Below, piece by piece: positions 1 to 10,642 of a DNA stretch of 64,000 bases. The stretch is from Microbacterium oryzae (GTDB lineage Bacteria; Actinomycetota; Actinomycetes; Actinomycetales; Microbacteriaceae). Made by a program: the position numbers and the translations under genes. Within the stretch, counting starts at the first letter, position 1. Each line of letters starts with the position of its first letter. Under the pieces are notes generated by a model, which saw only the letters and a list, made by a program, of their open reading frames with translations, had not been told where the DNA came from and did no database searches. Where the stretch lies: assembly GCF_030406385.1 (NCBI RefSeq), contig NZ_JAUEPM010000001.1, positions 1-64,000 on the forward strand, written 5' to 3'.

Positions 1-2
1 TC

Positions 3-65
3 CGAGGCCGCGGCCTCGACAGCCTCCCCAGCACCCGCCCCGACATCACCGACCCGGCTGACTAA
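3..65 (+). CDS. C-terminal end of a probable IS21-type helper ATPase (IstB), cut by the window edge
   Basis: Only about 20 codons ending in TAA are visible, reading RGRGLDSLPSTRPDITDPAD. The frame stops 14 bases before two short direct repeats of the kind found at the ends of IS21 elements, where istB is the last gene. The identity rests on that position and on the basic/Gly-rich tail, not on a recognisable domain, so it is tentative. Confidence 0.35.
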   Translation, partial: RGRGLDSLPSTRPDITDPAD

Positions 66-78
66 ACTGCCCACAACC

Positions 79-121
79 GTTCACTTTTCGAACGCCGGAA
101 GTGTTCACAATTCGAGCGCCG
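79..121. repeat. Two direct repeats resembling IS21 terminal repeats
   Basis: GTTCACTTTTCGAACGCCG at 79-97 and GTTCACAATTCGAGCGCCG at 103-121 are near-identical 19-mers with a 24-base period. IS21-family elements carry several such repeats at each end as transposase binding sites. These would mark the end of an element whose body lies left of the window. Confidence 0.5.
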
Positions 122-239
122 CCGACATCGAAAGGCTCCGGGCATCCGGGGCCTTTCGAGTACCTGAAACGATCAGTTTCGAGCGATTGCGGAAACCTAC
201 AACTCGAAGCCGTTGCGCCCGGACTCCTAGGCTGAGCGA

Positions 240-695
240 ATGGCGATCAACGTTAGGCAAGTCATCGACACCGACGAGAACGAGTGGTCGCGGCTCTACG
301 CCGGTTACCGGAGCTTCTACAAGCTCGACGGCGATCCGCGAGCCGTGCACACCACATGGGCGTGGGTCTCCAACGCCCAGCACGGGTTCATAGGCTTGGT
401 GGCGACCCTTGACGACGTCGTGGTGGGGCTCGCCAACCTCCGCCGATTCGCTCGGCCATCCACAGCCGCGATCGGCCTGTACCTCGATGATCTGTTCACT
501 GACCCCGACTCTCGCGGTGCAGGTGTCGCCACAGCACTGCTGCACGAAGCGGCCGCCATCGCAGCTCGCGAAGGCGCGAACGTGGTTCGCTGGATCACCG
601 CTGCGGACAATGCGGCTGCGCGGGGCGTGTACGACAAGGTTGCGACCGCAACTCCGTGGGTCACCTACGACATGAAGCCTTCCCCCGCACGCTGA
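240..695 (+). CDS. GNAT family N-acetyltransferase
   Basis: A 151-residue protein with the GNAT fold pattern. A central strand reads IGLYLDDLFTDPDSRGAGVATALL, in which the R-G-A-G-V-A stretch (about residues 92-97) is the acetyl-CoA pyrophosphate-binding motif A. It is followed by helix LLHEAAAIAAREGA and the motif-B-like segment DNAAARGVYDKV. The substrate cannot be told; the family acetylates amines on antibiotics, polyamines or proteins. It stands alone, 170 bases after the IS21-like end, and is probably cargo or chromosomal flank. Start ATG at 240. Confidence 0.8.
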   Translation: MAINVRQVIDTDENEWSRLYAGYRSFYKLDGDPRAVHTTWAWVSNAQHGFIGLVATLDDVVVGLANLRRFARPSTAAIGLYLDDLFTDPDSRGAGVATALLHEAAAIAAREGANVVRWITAADNAAARGVYDKVATATPWVTYDMKPSPAR

Positions 696-912
696 TCCAC
701 GACCTCGACCGAAACTCCGGTCCGAAACCACTCTCCCGAAACCCCCGGTTTCGATACGGGACAGCTTTACGGTGGCCGCTGCGGCATCAGTGCCAAGCGC
801 TCCCGCAAACGATGGTTTCCGGCGAGCGGATGGCTTCGGTGCCTCTTGACCGCCGCTAACTTCCGCCGATACACCAATTAGATTGGTGCTTGTGACGTTG
901 AGGCCAGTACCG

Positions 913-1422
913 CTAGGCGTCAGCTGTGACCACGATCCAGTAGCGGCGCTTGAGGGCACTGCGACCGGGACGAACGTCTTCGAGGATTCCGCCGAGCTTC
1001 TCGATCACCCCAGCTGACGCGGTATTCGTGTCGTCGCAGGTGACGAGGACGCGTTCGACACCCCTCGCCGCAAGGTCCGCGACAGCGAGACGAAGGATGT
1101 CCGTCGCATACCCGCGGCGACGATACTCAGGTCCGACCGCGTATCCGACGTGTCCTCCCTCATTCAACAAGAAGTCGTTCAGCACATGGCGAATTGACAC
1201 CCGCCCGACGACCTCGCCATCAACGTCCGCGACGAGCCAGCTGCTACGTACGCGCCCCGGTGCGATGTCGACGCCCTCATGCTCTCGACGGACGGCAGCG
1301 CAGATCTGCTTCCAAGTCCCCTCCGCCTGGAGGAATGCAAAGTTCTCCGCGGCGAGCTGTTCATGCAGGCGACGGCAAGCCGCCTCGTCGGCCGGTCCAG
1401 GAAAGCGAAGCGAAAGCACCAT
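913..1422 (-). CDS. GNAT family N-acetyltransferase
   Basis: About 169 residues. Motif A is seen as YAVGPEYRRRGYATDILRLA and motif B as DDTNTASAGVIEKLGG, typical of RimJ/RimL-like or YdaF-like GNATs that use acetyl-CoA. The ATG at 1422 (MVLSLRF) was preferred to a GTG 30 bases upstream because the homologous part of the fold begins there. No clear ribosome site supports either start. The gene is monocistronic and faces away from the gene at 240. Substrate unknown. Confidence 0.75.
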   Translation of the reverse strand: MVLSLRFPGPADEAACRRLHEQLAAENFAFLQAEGTWKQICAAVRREHEGVDIAPGRVRSSWLVADVDGEVVGRVSIRHVLNDFLLNEGGHVGYAVGPEYRRRGYATDILRLAVADLAARGVERVLVTCDDTNTASAGVIEKLGGILEDVRPGRSALKRRYWIVVTADA

Positions 1423-1574
1423 CCGGAGACAATATCCAAGTTTCTCGAGCACGCTCGACTACGACCACGTACCGTGTTCGCATCGCCGAAAACCATCGTC
1501 TCTGGCAGGGTTCGCTTGTTGCGCTCAATCAGGCTTGTGTAAGACCTCTCGACCAAGCGCTCGACGGGGTCGCT

Positions 1575-1970
1575 TCACTTCGATAGTTGTGCGATCCATT
1601 CGGTACCTGCAATCGCTTCTCGTCGCTGGAAGGCGCGGAGAGTCCATCCCTTCGGCGACTCGGGGCGCACGGTCAGCGCACGGAAGGCACCACGGCCGAC
1701 GTTCGCCTCGAAGTCCTCCACCGCCTCCCGTAGGGCCGCCGCCTTGAGCTGCAGCTCTCTCGCCGGATCCACCACGGGCGCGACCTCGAACTCGTAGCCG
1801 TCGATCGGGATGCCGCTCGAGAGCACCACCTGATCATCGATCTTCACGAAGCCGCCGTCGACGAAGGTGAGCTGCGCGTACACCTCGCGGCCGCGATTGC
1901 CCCAGGCACGCCCTGTCAGCCGAACGCGCTGGCCCTCGTAGTGCCGGGGCTTGATCGGGTTCCTGGTCAT
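1575..1970 (-). CDS. Hypothetical protein, last gene of a three-gene overlapping set
   Basis: 131 residues, start MTRNPIKPRHYEGQRVRL. The N-terminal half looks like a small beta-barrel (YEGQRVRLTGRAW, YAQLTFVDGGFVKIDDQVV), followed by a helical segment LKAAALREAVEDFEANV. No family recognised. The ATG overlaps the stop of the upstream gene in an ATGA, so the two are translationally coupled. Size, composition and coupling suggest phage or mobile-element origin, which is inference. Confidence 0.5.
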   Translation of the reverse strand: MTRNPIKPRHYEGQRVRLTGRAWGNRGREVYAQLTFVDGGFVKIDDQVVLSSGIPIDGYEFEVAPVVDPARELQLKAAALREAVEDFEANVGRGAFRALTVRPESPKGWTLRAFQRREAIAGTEWIAQLSK

Positions 1971-2389
1971 CGCTGGAGCCTCTTCGCCGTGTCCTCGGCG
2001 ACTCGTCGGACCTCCACGCGCCACGAGCCGGCGCCGTTGAACGCGTCGTCGTCGAGCCGGATCGTGAGATATGTGCCGGCGCGACGAGTCAGTCCCTCAT
2101 GCTCGGGGCATTCGCAGTCCTCCAGGCTGCATTGCATCGGCTCCCCGTCCTCGAACTGGACGGCGCGGATCTCGCCGGTCATCACGTCGTCGCTGGCGGG
2201 CTGGGCAGCACCGGCGGCATCCAGCACCGCCTGCAGGTCATCGAACTCGATGAGGTGCACGTGTCCATCGGGTGTCCGGTACGACGAGGCGGTGTGGACG
2301 GTGGAGCCGGCGTCCACGTACGCGCGCAGGCGCGCGATCGACGCGTCTAGCTGAGCCCTCGTCGTGGGCTCGGTCTTGTCGGTGGTCAT
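1967..2389 (-). CDS. Hypothetical acidic protein, middle gene of a three-gene overlapping set
   Basis: 140 residues starting MTTDKTEPTTRAQLDASI. It has an N-terminal helix, then a strand-rich segment (SSYRTPDGHVHLIEFDDLQAVLDAA), and a Cys-containing patch (CSLEDCECPEHEG) that could bind metal. Its start overlaps the stop of the 61-residue upstream gene and its stop overlaps the next start, both as ATGA. Function unknown. Confidence 0.5.
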   Translation of the reverse strand: MTTDKTEPTTRAQLDASIARLRAYVDAGSTVHTASSYRTPDGHVHLIEFDDLQAVLDAAGAAQPASDDVMTGEIRAVQFEDGEPMQCSLEDCECPEHEGLTRRAGTYLTIRLDDDAFNGAGSWRVEVRRVAEDTAKRLQR

Positions 2390-2571
2390 CTCCAGCTCCG
2401 TCCTTCGTTCTGATCTCCGTCGTGCCAGCGCTCCTGCGTCCGGCCGTTGTCGCTCTGCGCGACGTGCTGGCGCTTGCGGTGTCCTGCCGGCTTCTGGCAC
2501 CGCACCAGGTCGGTATAGCCGGCTGTCTGCGCGGTGACGTACGTCGCCGTGCAGCGATTCGTGTCGTCCAT
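2386..2571 (-). CDS. Small Cys/His protein, first gene of a three-gene overlapping set
   Basis: 61 residues, MDDTNRCTATYVTAQTAGY then a CQKPAGHRKRQH segment. Cysteines at residues 7 and about 27 plus the CxxxxGH pattern resemble small phage or plasmid zinc-binding proteins. A GAGAGGA ribosome site lies about 6 bases before the ATG at 2571, the only good ribosome site in the set, so all three genes are probably read from here. Function unknown. Confidence 0.45.
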   Translation of the reverse strand: MDDTNRCTATYVTAQTAGYTDLVRCQKPAGHRKRQHVAQSDNGRTQERWHDGDQNEGRSWR

Positions 2572-2690
2572 GAGGTCCTCTCGATGGGGTAGGTCAGGGG
2601 TGCGGCGCCTGGCGCGCGAGTAGCGAGGGGGCGCAGCGGGTGCAGCCGCCCGCACTCGTCAGCGCGAGGGGCGATTGATAGCGTGCGGTC

Positions 2691-3278
2691 ATGCGCGCGT
2701 CGTCGGGGAAACCTCTGGTTCTGATCGCCTCGGTTCTGCTGCTCACCGGGTGCGCGGCGACACTCACACCCGCAGCAGAACCCGTCCGTACACCGACAGG
2801 TCCACGAGCAGCAGACGTCAAGCCGGTGGCAACGCGTCCTCCTAAGCCGACGCCGGCTCAGGCATCGACACCGCCCAGCCCCTGCGAGGGGTACGCGGTC
2901 GAGGGCCGCTCGAACGAGGTCGAAGACCGCGTGGGGAACTACTTCGGTCTTCCGAAGGACCTCGGCCCCGTCGACGGCGGCACCGGGGACGTCATCCTCA
3001 ACGCCGAGGGCGAGCCCGCGGCTTACGTCGTGGCCGAGGGCGACACGACCTATGCGATCGCCGAGCGCTTCTGCTTCGGGACCGCGGCCTACCTCGAGGA
3101 GATCAACTCCATCCGACGGAACGGCGCCTGGGCGCCGATGTCCGACGAGGACGGGACGTTCGTGATCTTCCCCGGGGACACCCTCAACCTCGACCCGTAC
3201 ACGATCGCAAGCGTCGGCGACGAGCAGGGCGTGGTGTACGACCACACGCCGGATTTCCACATCCCGCCGCAGCGGTGA
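2691..3278 (+). CDS. LysM-like lipoprotein
   Basis: 195 residues. A lipoprotein signal with lipobox LLTGC puts the acylated Cys at residue 21. A Pro/Thr/Ala-rich linker follows (about 25-65). The C-terminal part reads YVVAEGDTTYAIAERF, EEINSIRRNG and VIFPGDTLNL, which follows the LysM pattern (xYxVxxGDTxxxIAxRF...LxxxN...I.PGxxLxL). It is likely anchored to the outer membrane face and binds peptidoglycan. The gene stands alone. The family call is from motif shape only. Confidence 0.7.
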   Translation: MRASSGKPLVLIASVLLLTGCAATLTPAAEPVRTPTGPRAADVKPVATRPPKPTPAQASTPPSPCEGYAVEGRSNEVEDRVGNYFGLPKDLGPVDGGTGDVILNAEGEPAAYVVAEGDTTYAIAERFCFGTAAYLEEINSIRRNGAWAPMSDEDGTFVIFPGDTLNLDPYTIASVGDEQGVVYDHTPDFHIPPQR

Positions 3279-3411
3279 GGACCGCGGGAGCGTACCGTCT
3301 GACGCCCGGTACTTACCCGACGGGTGCACGTAGCAAGCGTTGTCAGCCCCTTCGCGCGGCTTCCGGAAGGTCTATACGCTTCGCGACGAAGGGAACGCCT
3401 CCCACTCGCCG

Positions 3412-3564
3412 CGGTCCTGCGCAGCGTGCAGTTTCTTCACCCTGTCACAGCTGCGGGAGGCGATGGCGGGCATCGAGCTTCCCGACAGCAACGCCTTCCT
3501 CGACGAGGTCCCGGCGGCCCACAAGCCGATCGACCGGGTGATGACCGACGCGCCGGCCTCGTGA
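3412..3564 (+). pseudogene. Remnant of the RtcB RNA ligase C-terminus
   Basis: A stretch reading FTLSQLREAMAGIELPDSNA then FLDEVPAAHKPIDRVM matches the pattern near the RtcB C-terminus (FTLxxLxxxxxGIE...xDEIPxAYKxIDxVM). RtcB normally continues with a conserved tail ending in VVxVKG, but here the frame ends a few residues later at 3564. Upstream of about 3412 the similarity is lost. It is therefore a decayed fragment of a much larger gene. The identification is from memory of the family. Confidence 0.5.
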
Positions 3565-3632
3565 CTGCGCGGCACGCCCTGCGTTAGCTCGCCCCCGAGC
3601 AGCGGCCACGCGCGGACACCCGCCCGCCGCCG

Positions 3633-4582
3633 TCACACCACCGACGCTGCGAGGGCGGCGGGGATGGGCCGGCGAGCCCAGGCGGGGGCCGTGGCGTTCG
3701 ACGACGCGGGAATCACGATCCCGTCGCGCCGCAGCAGCTCGGCCGTGCCCTCTGCGTCGACGAACCGTCCCACGGTGGCGGCGCCCGCCGCCGGCACGAC
3801 CGTGTGCATGACCGTGCGCTCGTACACGTGCACGAAGTTCACCGTCTGCGCGGCGTCGCGCCACGCGTGCCACGACCAGGCGTCAGCAGATCCTGCGTGT
3901 AGCACGTCGACGACGCGACCGAGACGGGAATGCCCTCGAGGCTCGCGGTGGTGTTGTAGTGCAGGTGGCCGCCCAGGATGGCGCGTACGTCGCTGCCGCG
4001 CAGCACGTCGGCGAACGCGGCCTGGTCGCGCAGCTCGACGGTGACGGCGAGGTCCTGCAGGCACGGGATCGGCGGGTGGTGGAGGGCGAGGATGGTGCCC
4101 TCGGGCGCCGGCTGGGCGAGCACCCCGCGCAGCCACGCGAGCTGCGCGGGCTCGAGCTCGCCGTGCGCGTGACCGGGGACGGTCGAGTCGAGCACCACGA
4201 TCCGCAGGCCGCCGAGCCACTCGACGCGGTCGCATGGCTCAATCGTGGGCTCCGCGTCGAGCAGCGTGCGCCGCAGGGTCGCGCGGTCGTCGTGATTGCC
4301 CATCACCCAGATGATGCGCGCTCCCATGCGCGCAGCGGCCTCCTCGACGACGGTGCGCAGCTCGGCATACGCCTCGGCCTGACCGGTGTCAGCGAGGTCT
4401 CCCGTGAACACCAGGGCCTCGGGGTGGATTCCCGTGTCCGCGACGGTCGCGAGCAGCGATCGCAGATGGGCGCTGGCATCGGCGACGCCGCCCAGACGCT
4501 CGCCGGGCATCACGAAGTGCGTGTCGGAGATGTGCACGAGGAAGTGCTCGGGCAGCGGGTGCTCCGCGATCCGGATTTTCAT
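3633..4582 (-). pseudogene. Calcineurin-type metallophosphoesterase (GpdQ/CpdA-like), single frameshift
   Basis: The frame from ATG 4582 has the full dimetal signature: ISDTHF, GDLADTG, GNHDD, HHPP and GGHLHYN. It then runs out after [10 protein letters not shown] with a premature stop near 3840. The expected C-terminus ([20 protein letters not shown]) continues in another frame to 3633. One missing base at about 3858-3862 explains both; repaired, the protein is about 316 residues, normal for this family. Family members hydrolyse cyclic nucleotides or glycerophosphodiesters. Its place at the end of a transporter/GDPD operon favours a phosphodiester. The ATG overlaps the lacI-type stop by one base. 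The defect may be real or a sequencing error. Confidence 0.8.
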
Positions 4583-5652
4583 CAGAGCTCCTGTTCGAGG
4601 GTGGCGGCCGGGGCGATGCCGACCGAAGCGGTGGGGGGAGGTGCGACGGTGCGGCCAGGGACGAGGCGCCCGGGGACGAGCTCCCGGATGGTTCCCGACG
4701 GAGGGTGGTCGCCGATGAGGGCCGCGATGTTCGCGACGGCTCGCTCGGCGAGGCGCTCCACGCCGATGCGGTAGCTGGTGAGGCCCATCAAGTCGATGCC
4801 GGGCAGGACGGCGTCGCAGCCGGTGACGGACACGTCGCCGGGCGCCGACAGGCCGGCGACGTCGAGGGCACGCAGCACGTTGAGCGCGCGCAGGTCGGCA
4901 GGACACATCACGGCGGTGATCTCGCGGCGCCGCACGAGGTCGATCACGTCGGCGATGCCGTCGGTGAGGGCGACGGCCGGCAGTGGCACGATGCGCACGC
5001 CGCGGGCCGCGAGCTCGGCCGCGGTGTTCGTGGCGCGGACGTACTCGGGGTACGACGCGTGCTCCTGCGTCACGATGAGAGCGACCGATCGGTGCCCCTG
5101 GTCAGCCACATGCGCGGCGAGCGCGCGCGCCGAGGCGTGCTCGTCGTACGAGACGGCGTGGATGTGGCCGGTCTCCTCGGGCCGGCCGGCGCGCACGATG
5201 GGGATACGCTCCCGGAACGGCTCGAGCTGAGCGCTGGTCACGCCGCCGGTCGCGACGATGAGGCCGGCGACGCGCATGCCCATGAGGCGGCGCAGGCTGT
5301 CGATCTGCCGACTACCGCGCGGGTCGCCGCTGATCGTCATCGAGATCAGCGTGATGCTGGCGTCGTGGGCGGCCTCCTGCAGGCGCGTGAACAGCAGGCC
5401 GTACGCCGGGTTTGCGGCGTCGCGCAGCAGTAGCCCGACGACGGACGATCCGCGCGACGCGAGCTCGGACGCCATTACGTTCGGGACATACCCGAGCCAC
5501 TCGGCGACCGCGAAGACCCGTTCGCGGGTCGCGTCGGACACCTTGCCCTGGCCCAGGAACACACGCGACACGGACGAGCGCGAGACTCCCGCGGCGGCGG
5601 CGACGTCCTCCATCGTGGGTCCCCGCAGCGATATGGGCGGCTGCTCGCTCAC
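4582..5652 (-). CDS. LacI family transcriptional regulator of the ABC/phosphodiesterase operon
   Basis: 356 residues. The helix-turn-helix is [19 protein letters not shown] with the hinge helix region following (about residues 14-60); the rest is a periplasmic-binding-protein-like effector domain. The start is GTG 5652, whose GTGA overlaps the stop of the GDPD gene. It probably represses its own operon: two copies of a 16-bp palindrome of LacI-operator type lie upstream of the first gene (10528-10543 and 10643-10658). The inducer is unknown, perhaps a phosphodiester or its product. Confidence 0.9.
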   Translation of the reverse strand: MSEQPPISLRGPTMEDVAAAAGVSRSSVSRVFLGQGKVSDATRERVFAVAEWLGYVPNVMASELASRGSSVVGLLLRDAANPAYGLLFTRLQEAAHDASITLISMTISGDPRGSRQIDSLRRLMGMRVAGLIVATGGVTSAQLEPFRERIPIVRAGRPEETGHIHAVSYDEHASARALAAHVADQGHRSVALIVTQEHASYPEYVRATNTAAELAARGVRIVPLPAVALTDGIADVIDLVRRREITAVMCPADLRALNVLRALDVAGLSAPGDVSVTGCDAVLPGIDLMGLTSYRIGVERLAERAVANIAALIGDHPPSGTIRELVPGRLVPGRTVAPPPTASVGIAPAATLEQEL

Positions 5653-6521
5653 GCCCTCACCAGCCGTCGCTCGCGGTAGGCGTGCAGCAACCACGGCCAG
5701 TCGGTCTGGATGGCGTCAATTCCGAGCTCAAGGATCGCGCCCCACCCGGCGTTGGGGTCACCGAACACCGAACGGTCGTCGTCGAGCCCGGCGAACAGCG
5801 GCGGCCCCGACGTGAGCACCTCCGCGTTGGCCATCGCGAACACGCCGCGCTCGCGCAGGCCGACGATCACGTCGCGGTCGACGAACGGGCTGTCAGCGTC
5901 GGCGGCGAGCATCTCGATGCCGATGGTGTTGAGCGCCGGGTCGGCGACGATCCGCTCCGCCTCCGCGAGCGTGCGGCAGATCGGCATGAACGGGTACGGC
6001 TCGGGGTGGGCGCGCAGCAATTGCAGGCGGGTCTCGTCGGTCGCGTGGCACTTCAGTAGAATCCGCTCGGTCACGCCCTGCTCGTCGAGCCACGGCAACA
6101 GCGTCTCCCACCACGGCCACGACCGGTCGAGGTTAATAAGCGCGTCGTCGGGCAGGGCGGCCAGCAGGTCGCCGAGCTCTGGCACGCGGCCGTCGCGCGC
6201 GGAGCCCGCGATGCGCAGGTGACGCAGCGTGCGGATCCGGTCGGCGGACAGGTGCTGCAGGTTCTGCGGCACGCCCAGCAGGATGGGCTCCATCCCGTCG
6301 TGAAAGGCGAAGAGCACGCCGTCGTGCGACGCTACGGCGTCGAGCTCGACCACGTCGCCGCCCGATCGGAGCGCGGCGCGCACGGCCTCGATCGTGTTCT
6401 CCGCTACGGACCCCGTTGCGACGCCGCGGTGCACCACGATGAGCGAGCCCTTGTCGTCGAGCCGCTCGGCGAACCGGCGGTTCACGTGCGCGTGCTCGGG
6501 GCGTCCGAGCATGCGCGTCAT
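5649..6521 (-). CDS. Glycerophosphodiester phosphodiesterase family protein (GDPD)
   Basis: 290 residues with the GDPD TIM-barrel signature at the N-terminus: VVHRGVATGSVAENTIEAV, then DVVELDAVASHDGVLFAFHD. These supply the catalytic His pair and the Glu/Asp metal ligands. The enzyme cleaves glycerophosphodiesters to glycerol 3-phosphate and an alcohol. There is no signal peptide, so it is cytoplasmic and acts after uptake. ATG 6521 overlaps the permease stop (ATGA) and its stop overlaps the regulator start, so it is coupled to the transporter, much as UgpQ is to the Ugp system. Confidence 0.9.
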   Translation of the reverse strand: MTRMLGRPEHAHVNRRFAERLDDKGSLIVVHRGVATGSVAENTIEAVRAALRSGGDVVELDAVASHDGVLFAFHDGMEPILLGVPQNLQHLSADRIRTLRHLRIAGSARDGRVPELGDLLAALPDDALINLDRSWPWWETLLPWLDEQGVTERILLKCHATDETRLQLLRAHPEPYPFMPICRTLAEAERIVADPALNTIGIEMLAADADSPFVDRDVIVGLRERGVFAMANAEVLTSGPPLFAGLDDDRSVFGDPNAGWGAILELGIDAIQTDWPWLLHAYRERRLVRA

Positions 6522-8361
6522 CGCGCCGACTCCGCCGCCACGCTGGCACCAAGAGGCGACGTGGGCCAGGCGAGGGCACCCCCCGATGCGGCGTCGTCGC
6601 GGGATGCGTCCGAGACACCCCGGCCGGCCGCCCGCCGCCTCGCACCAGCACTGCGGGACGCTTTCCGAGTCGCCCGGCCGTAGACGAGCCACATCGTCAC
6701 GCCCGTGATGATCATGAGTAGCACGGTGTAGACGAAGGTGTTCGCCCGCGCGTTCACGTCCAGCGAGCCCGAGGCGCTGGCCTGGATCACGAGGCCCAGC
6801 GGCTGGAACAGCGGGTGCGCCAGGAACACGGCCGTGTCGTAGTCATCCAGCAGCGAGTTGAAGTTCAGCGCGAAGACGGCCGCGGCGGTCGGCAGCACCA
6901 CCGGCAGGATGATGCGCCGGTAGATCGTGAACGTGCCGGCCCCGAGCAGCGACGCCGCCTCCTCGAGCGCCGCGTTCACCCCGAGGTACGCGGCCTTCAT
7001 GAGGCGCAGCGTGAACGGGATCTTCGCGATCACGAACGCGATCAGGAGGATCGCGGTGGTGCCAGTCAGCACGATCCCGCCGACGAGCGGGTTGGGGTGG
7101 TCGTAGCTCATGATCAAACCGAGCGCGATCATGGCGGCAGGCAGGATCCACGGGATGTGCAGCAAGTACTCGAGCGCCGTGCTGATCGCATTGCGGTGGC
7201 GCACGATGATGCGCGACAGCACAAGCATGGCGAGCACGGCGATGCCCGCGGCGAACGCGCTGTAGACGGTCGAGACGACGAATGGCCGCAGCGCCGAGCC
7301 CTGGCTCAGCACGCGCACGTAGTTGTCGAGCGACATCCGGTCGAGCGCAAGCGCGCCCGTCTGGATCGCGGCCGAGTCGGCGAACGAGTACAGCACGATC
7401 AGCACGACCGGCAGCAGGTACACGACGAACAGCAGGTACGCCGCGCCGTGGACGAGCGCGTTCACGATCGGGTTGCGTAGGCGCTGGCGCTGCAGCGGGG
7501 TGGAGATCTTCGACAGCGAGAAGTAGGTGCCGCCGCGCTCAATGCGAGTCAGGATCGCGAGCATCGCGATCGTGACGAGACCCAGGATCACGGCCATCAG
7601 CGCAGCAATGTCGCGCGAGGTGGCCGAGGTGGCGAAGCTCAGGATCATCGGGGCGATGGTCTGGAAGTCGCGCCCGCCGAGCACCTGCGGCGCCGAGAGG
7701 GCGCCGAGGCCGGTGAGGAACGACAGGATCGTGACGGCGAACAGCATGGGCCGCAGCGCGGGCAGCACGATGCGCCACAGGATGGTGCCGTTGCCGGCGC
7801 CGAGGTTGCGGGCGGCCTCGATCAGCTGGAAGTCGAGCTTCGCGATCGCGGGCGACAGGAACAGCAGGTGGTTGGTGGTCGTGGCCAGGGTCATGACCAT
7901 GAGCACGGCCGGAAAGCCCTGGAACCACTGCGGATCCATGCCGGGGAACCACGCCAGCAGCAGCGTCGTGACGATGCCATCGTCGCCGTATACGAACCGG
8001 TAGCCCGCGGCGAGCACGATGCCGCCGTAGATGAGCGTGGTCGCGTAGCCGAGCCACAGGATGCGCGCCCCGGCAACGTGGAAGTACCGCGTCACGAGCA
8101 CGATGAACACGCCCACGACGTTGGTGCTGATCGCGAGGGCGAACGCCAGCAGCACGCTGTTGCCGAGCGATCGCAGGGCCCGCTCGGAGCTCAGCAGCCG
8201 CTCGACGGCGCTGCCCGAGAACGCGCCGTCGGGGAAGAACGTCTCGAGCAGCAGGTTGGCGTTGGGCCACACGAGGAACGCGACGATCGCCCATCCCGTC
8301 ACGAGCAGCGTGACGACCGTGAAGGGCGAGCGCAGCATCCGCCGCGTCGACGCGGCCGCGC

Positions 8362-8365
<4 letters not shown>
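6518..8365 (-). CDS. ABC transporter permease, fused double-permease type
   Basis: 615 residues with about 12 membrane helices and two EAA loops: EAARNLGAGNGTILWRIVLP in the first half and EAASLLGAGTFTIYRRIILP in the second. One chain therefore makes the whole channel, as in the iron(III), thiamine and 2-aminoethylphosphonate permeases. The last 45 residues are a basic, Ala/Ser-rich tail. It begins at ATG 8365, overlapping the ATPase stop. The substrate is not shown by the sequence; the linked phosphodiesterases suggest an organophosphate. Confidence 0.9.
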
Positions 8366-9401
<1,036 letters not shown>

Positions 9402-9405
<4 letters not shown>

Positions 9406-10472
9406 GGGATGTACTCGAGCTCGATCTTCTCGACCCAGGCGGGCAGGTTCTCGGCGACGAGGTCCCAGTCGATCTCCTGGCGCGGCAGATCCTCGTGGAA
9501 CGCGACGATCTCGGCGTCCGCCTCGGCGATCGCGCCCTCGTTAACCGGCATGGAGTCGAACTCGGCCGACCACGCGGCCTGCACGTCGGCGCTGCCGAAC
9601 CAGTCGATGAACTCCTGCGCCTGCTCGGCCTGGTCTGTGCCCTTGACGACCGCGACCTGCTCGACGGCGTAGGGCACGCCCACCTCGGGGCGCACGACCT
9701 CGCTGTCGATGCCGTACTGCTCCTCCCGGGCGGGCAGGCCCGAGGTCCACATCTGGCCCATGTCGACCTCATCTTCGGCCATGCGGGCGTAGAGGTCGGT
9801 GTCGGGCACGGCGGGGTTGCCGTGCTCGAAGTAGGCGGCGACCTGCTCCCAGCCCTCGTCGGAGACGCCGAGGTCGCCCGACTCGTCGAGGTAGCGGGTG
9901 AGGATGCCGGCGAACACGAGTTGCGAGGTCGCGCCGCCCAGGTCCGGCACGGTCTCGTAGCGGCCCTCGAAGCGGGAGTCGGTCCACAGGTCCGTCCAGT
10001 CCTGCGGGGCGTCCTCGGGCGTGGGGAAGGCGGCCGTGTTGTAGGCGAGTACGATGCCCTGCTGCACGAGCGGCCAGTAGTAGCCCTCGCCCGACGGATC
10101 GCCGAGCGCCGGGGCGACCTCCCCCGACCACGCGGGCGTGTAGGGCTCGATCGTGTCGGCGGCAATCAGCTGCGAGAAGTACATGTTGTTCAGACCGAAC
10201 ACCACGTCGGCCACCGGATTGCCGGCCTCGGCGATGAGCTTCTCAGTGGTGTCGCCGCCGCCCTGGCCGACGATCTGGATCTCGAAGCCCGCCTCGGCGG
10301 CCTGCGCGGTCAGCCACTCGGCGCGGCCGTCAGCGTTGGAGTTGGTGTAGATGATCAGCGGGTCGCCGCTCTCGGCGGCGGCCTCGCCTGCGGTTCCCGC
10401 GGAACAGCCGGCGAGCAGGGTCAGGGTGGCCGCAGCGCCGACGGCGACCGCGGTTTGGGCGTACTTGTGCAC
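9402..10472 (-). CDS. Extracellular solute-binding lipoprotein of the ABC operon
   Basis: 356 residues. The signal peptide ends in lipobox LLAGC (Cys at about residue 23). The mature part begins LIIYTNSNADGRAEWL and has TTEKLIAEAGNPVADVVFG, the layout of iron/phosphonate-type (family 1) binding proteins, which scan anions at the cell surface. The start is GTG 10472. As first gene of the operon it lies just behind two LacI-type operators. Acidic ligand contacts cannot be read from sequence alone. Confidence 0.88.
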
Positions 10473-10527
10473 GGCTCGGTGGTCCTTCGCTCTGGTGGAT
10501 CGGGCGCGGGATCAGCTCCCCTTCCGG

Positions 10528-10543
10528 GGGGAGCGCTCTCCCC
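10528..10543. promoter_or_regulatory. LacI-type operator, proximal copy
   Basis: GGGGAGCGCTCTCCCC is palindromic apart from one mismatched pair around the central CG typical of LacI-family sites. It lies 56 bases upstream of the binding-protein GTG, where a bound regulator would block transcription. The exact reverse complement occurs at 10643-10658. Confidence 0.65.
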
Positions 10544-10642
10544 GCCCTTCGACCCTGTCGAGCGAGGGTGACGCCGCCCTGGCGCTCACGCGACCGTTGA
10601 ATGAACATCGGTTCCGCCCCCGTTAACCAGGCACGGGTACGC

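Noticed and set aside
105-959. Long minus-strand frame over the first acetyltransferase
   Set aside because: It is antisense to a GNAT gene with clear motifs; the translation is Arg/Gly-rich without domain features.
2238-3329. Long minus-strand frame of 363 codons
   Set aside because: It covers the LysM lipoprotein gene on the other strand and reads as low-complexity sequence.
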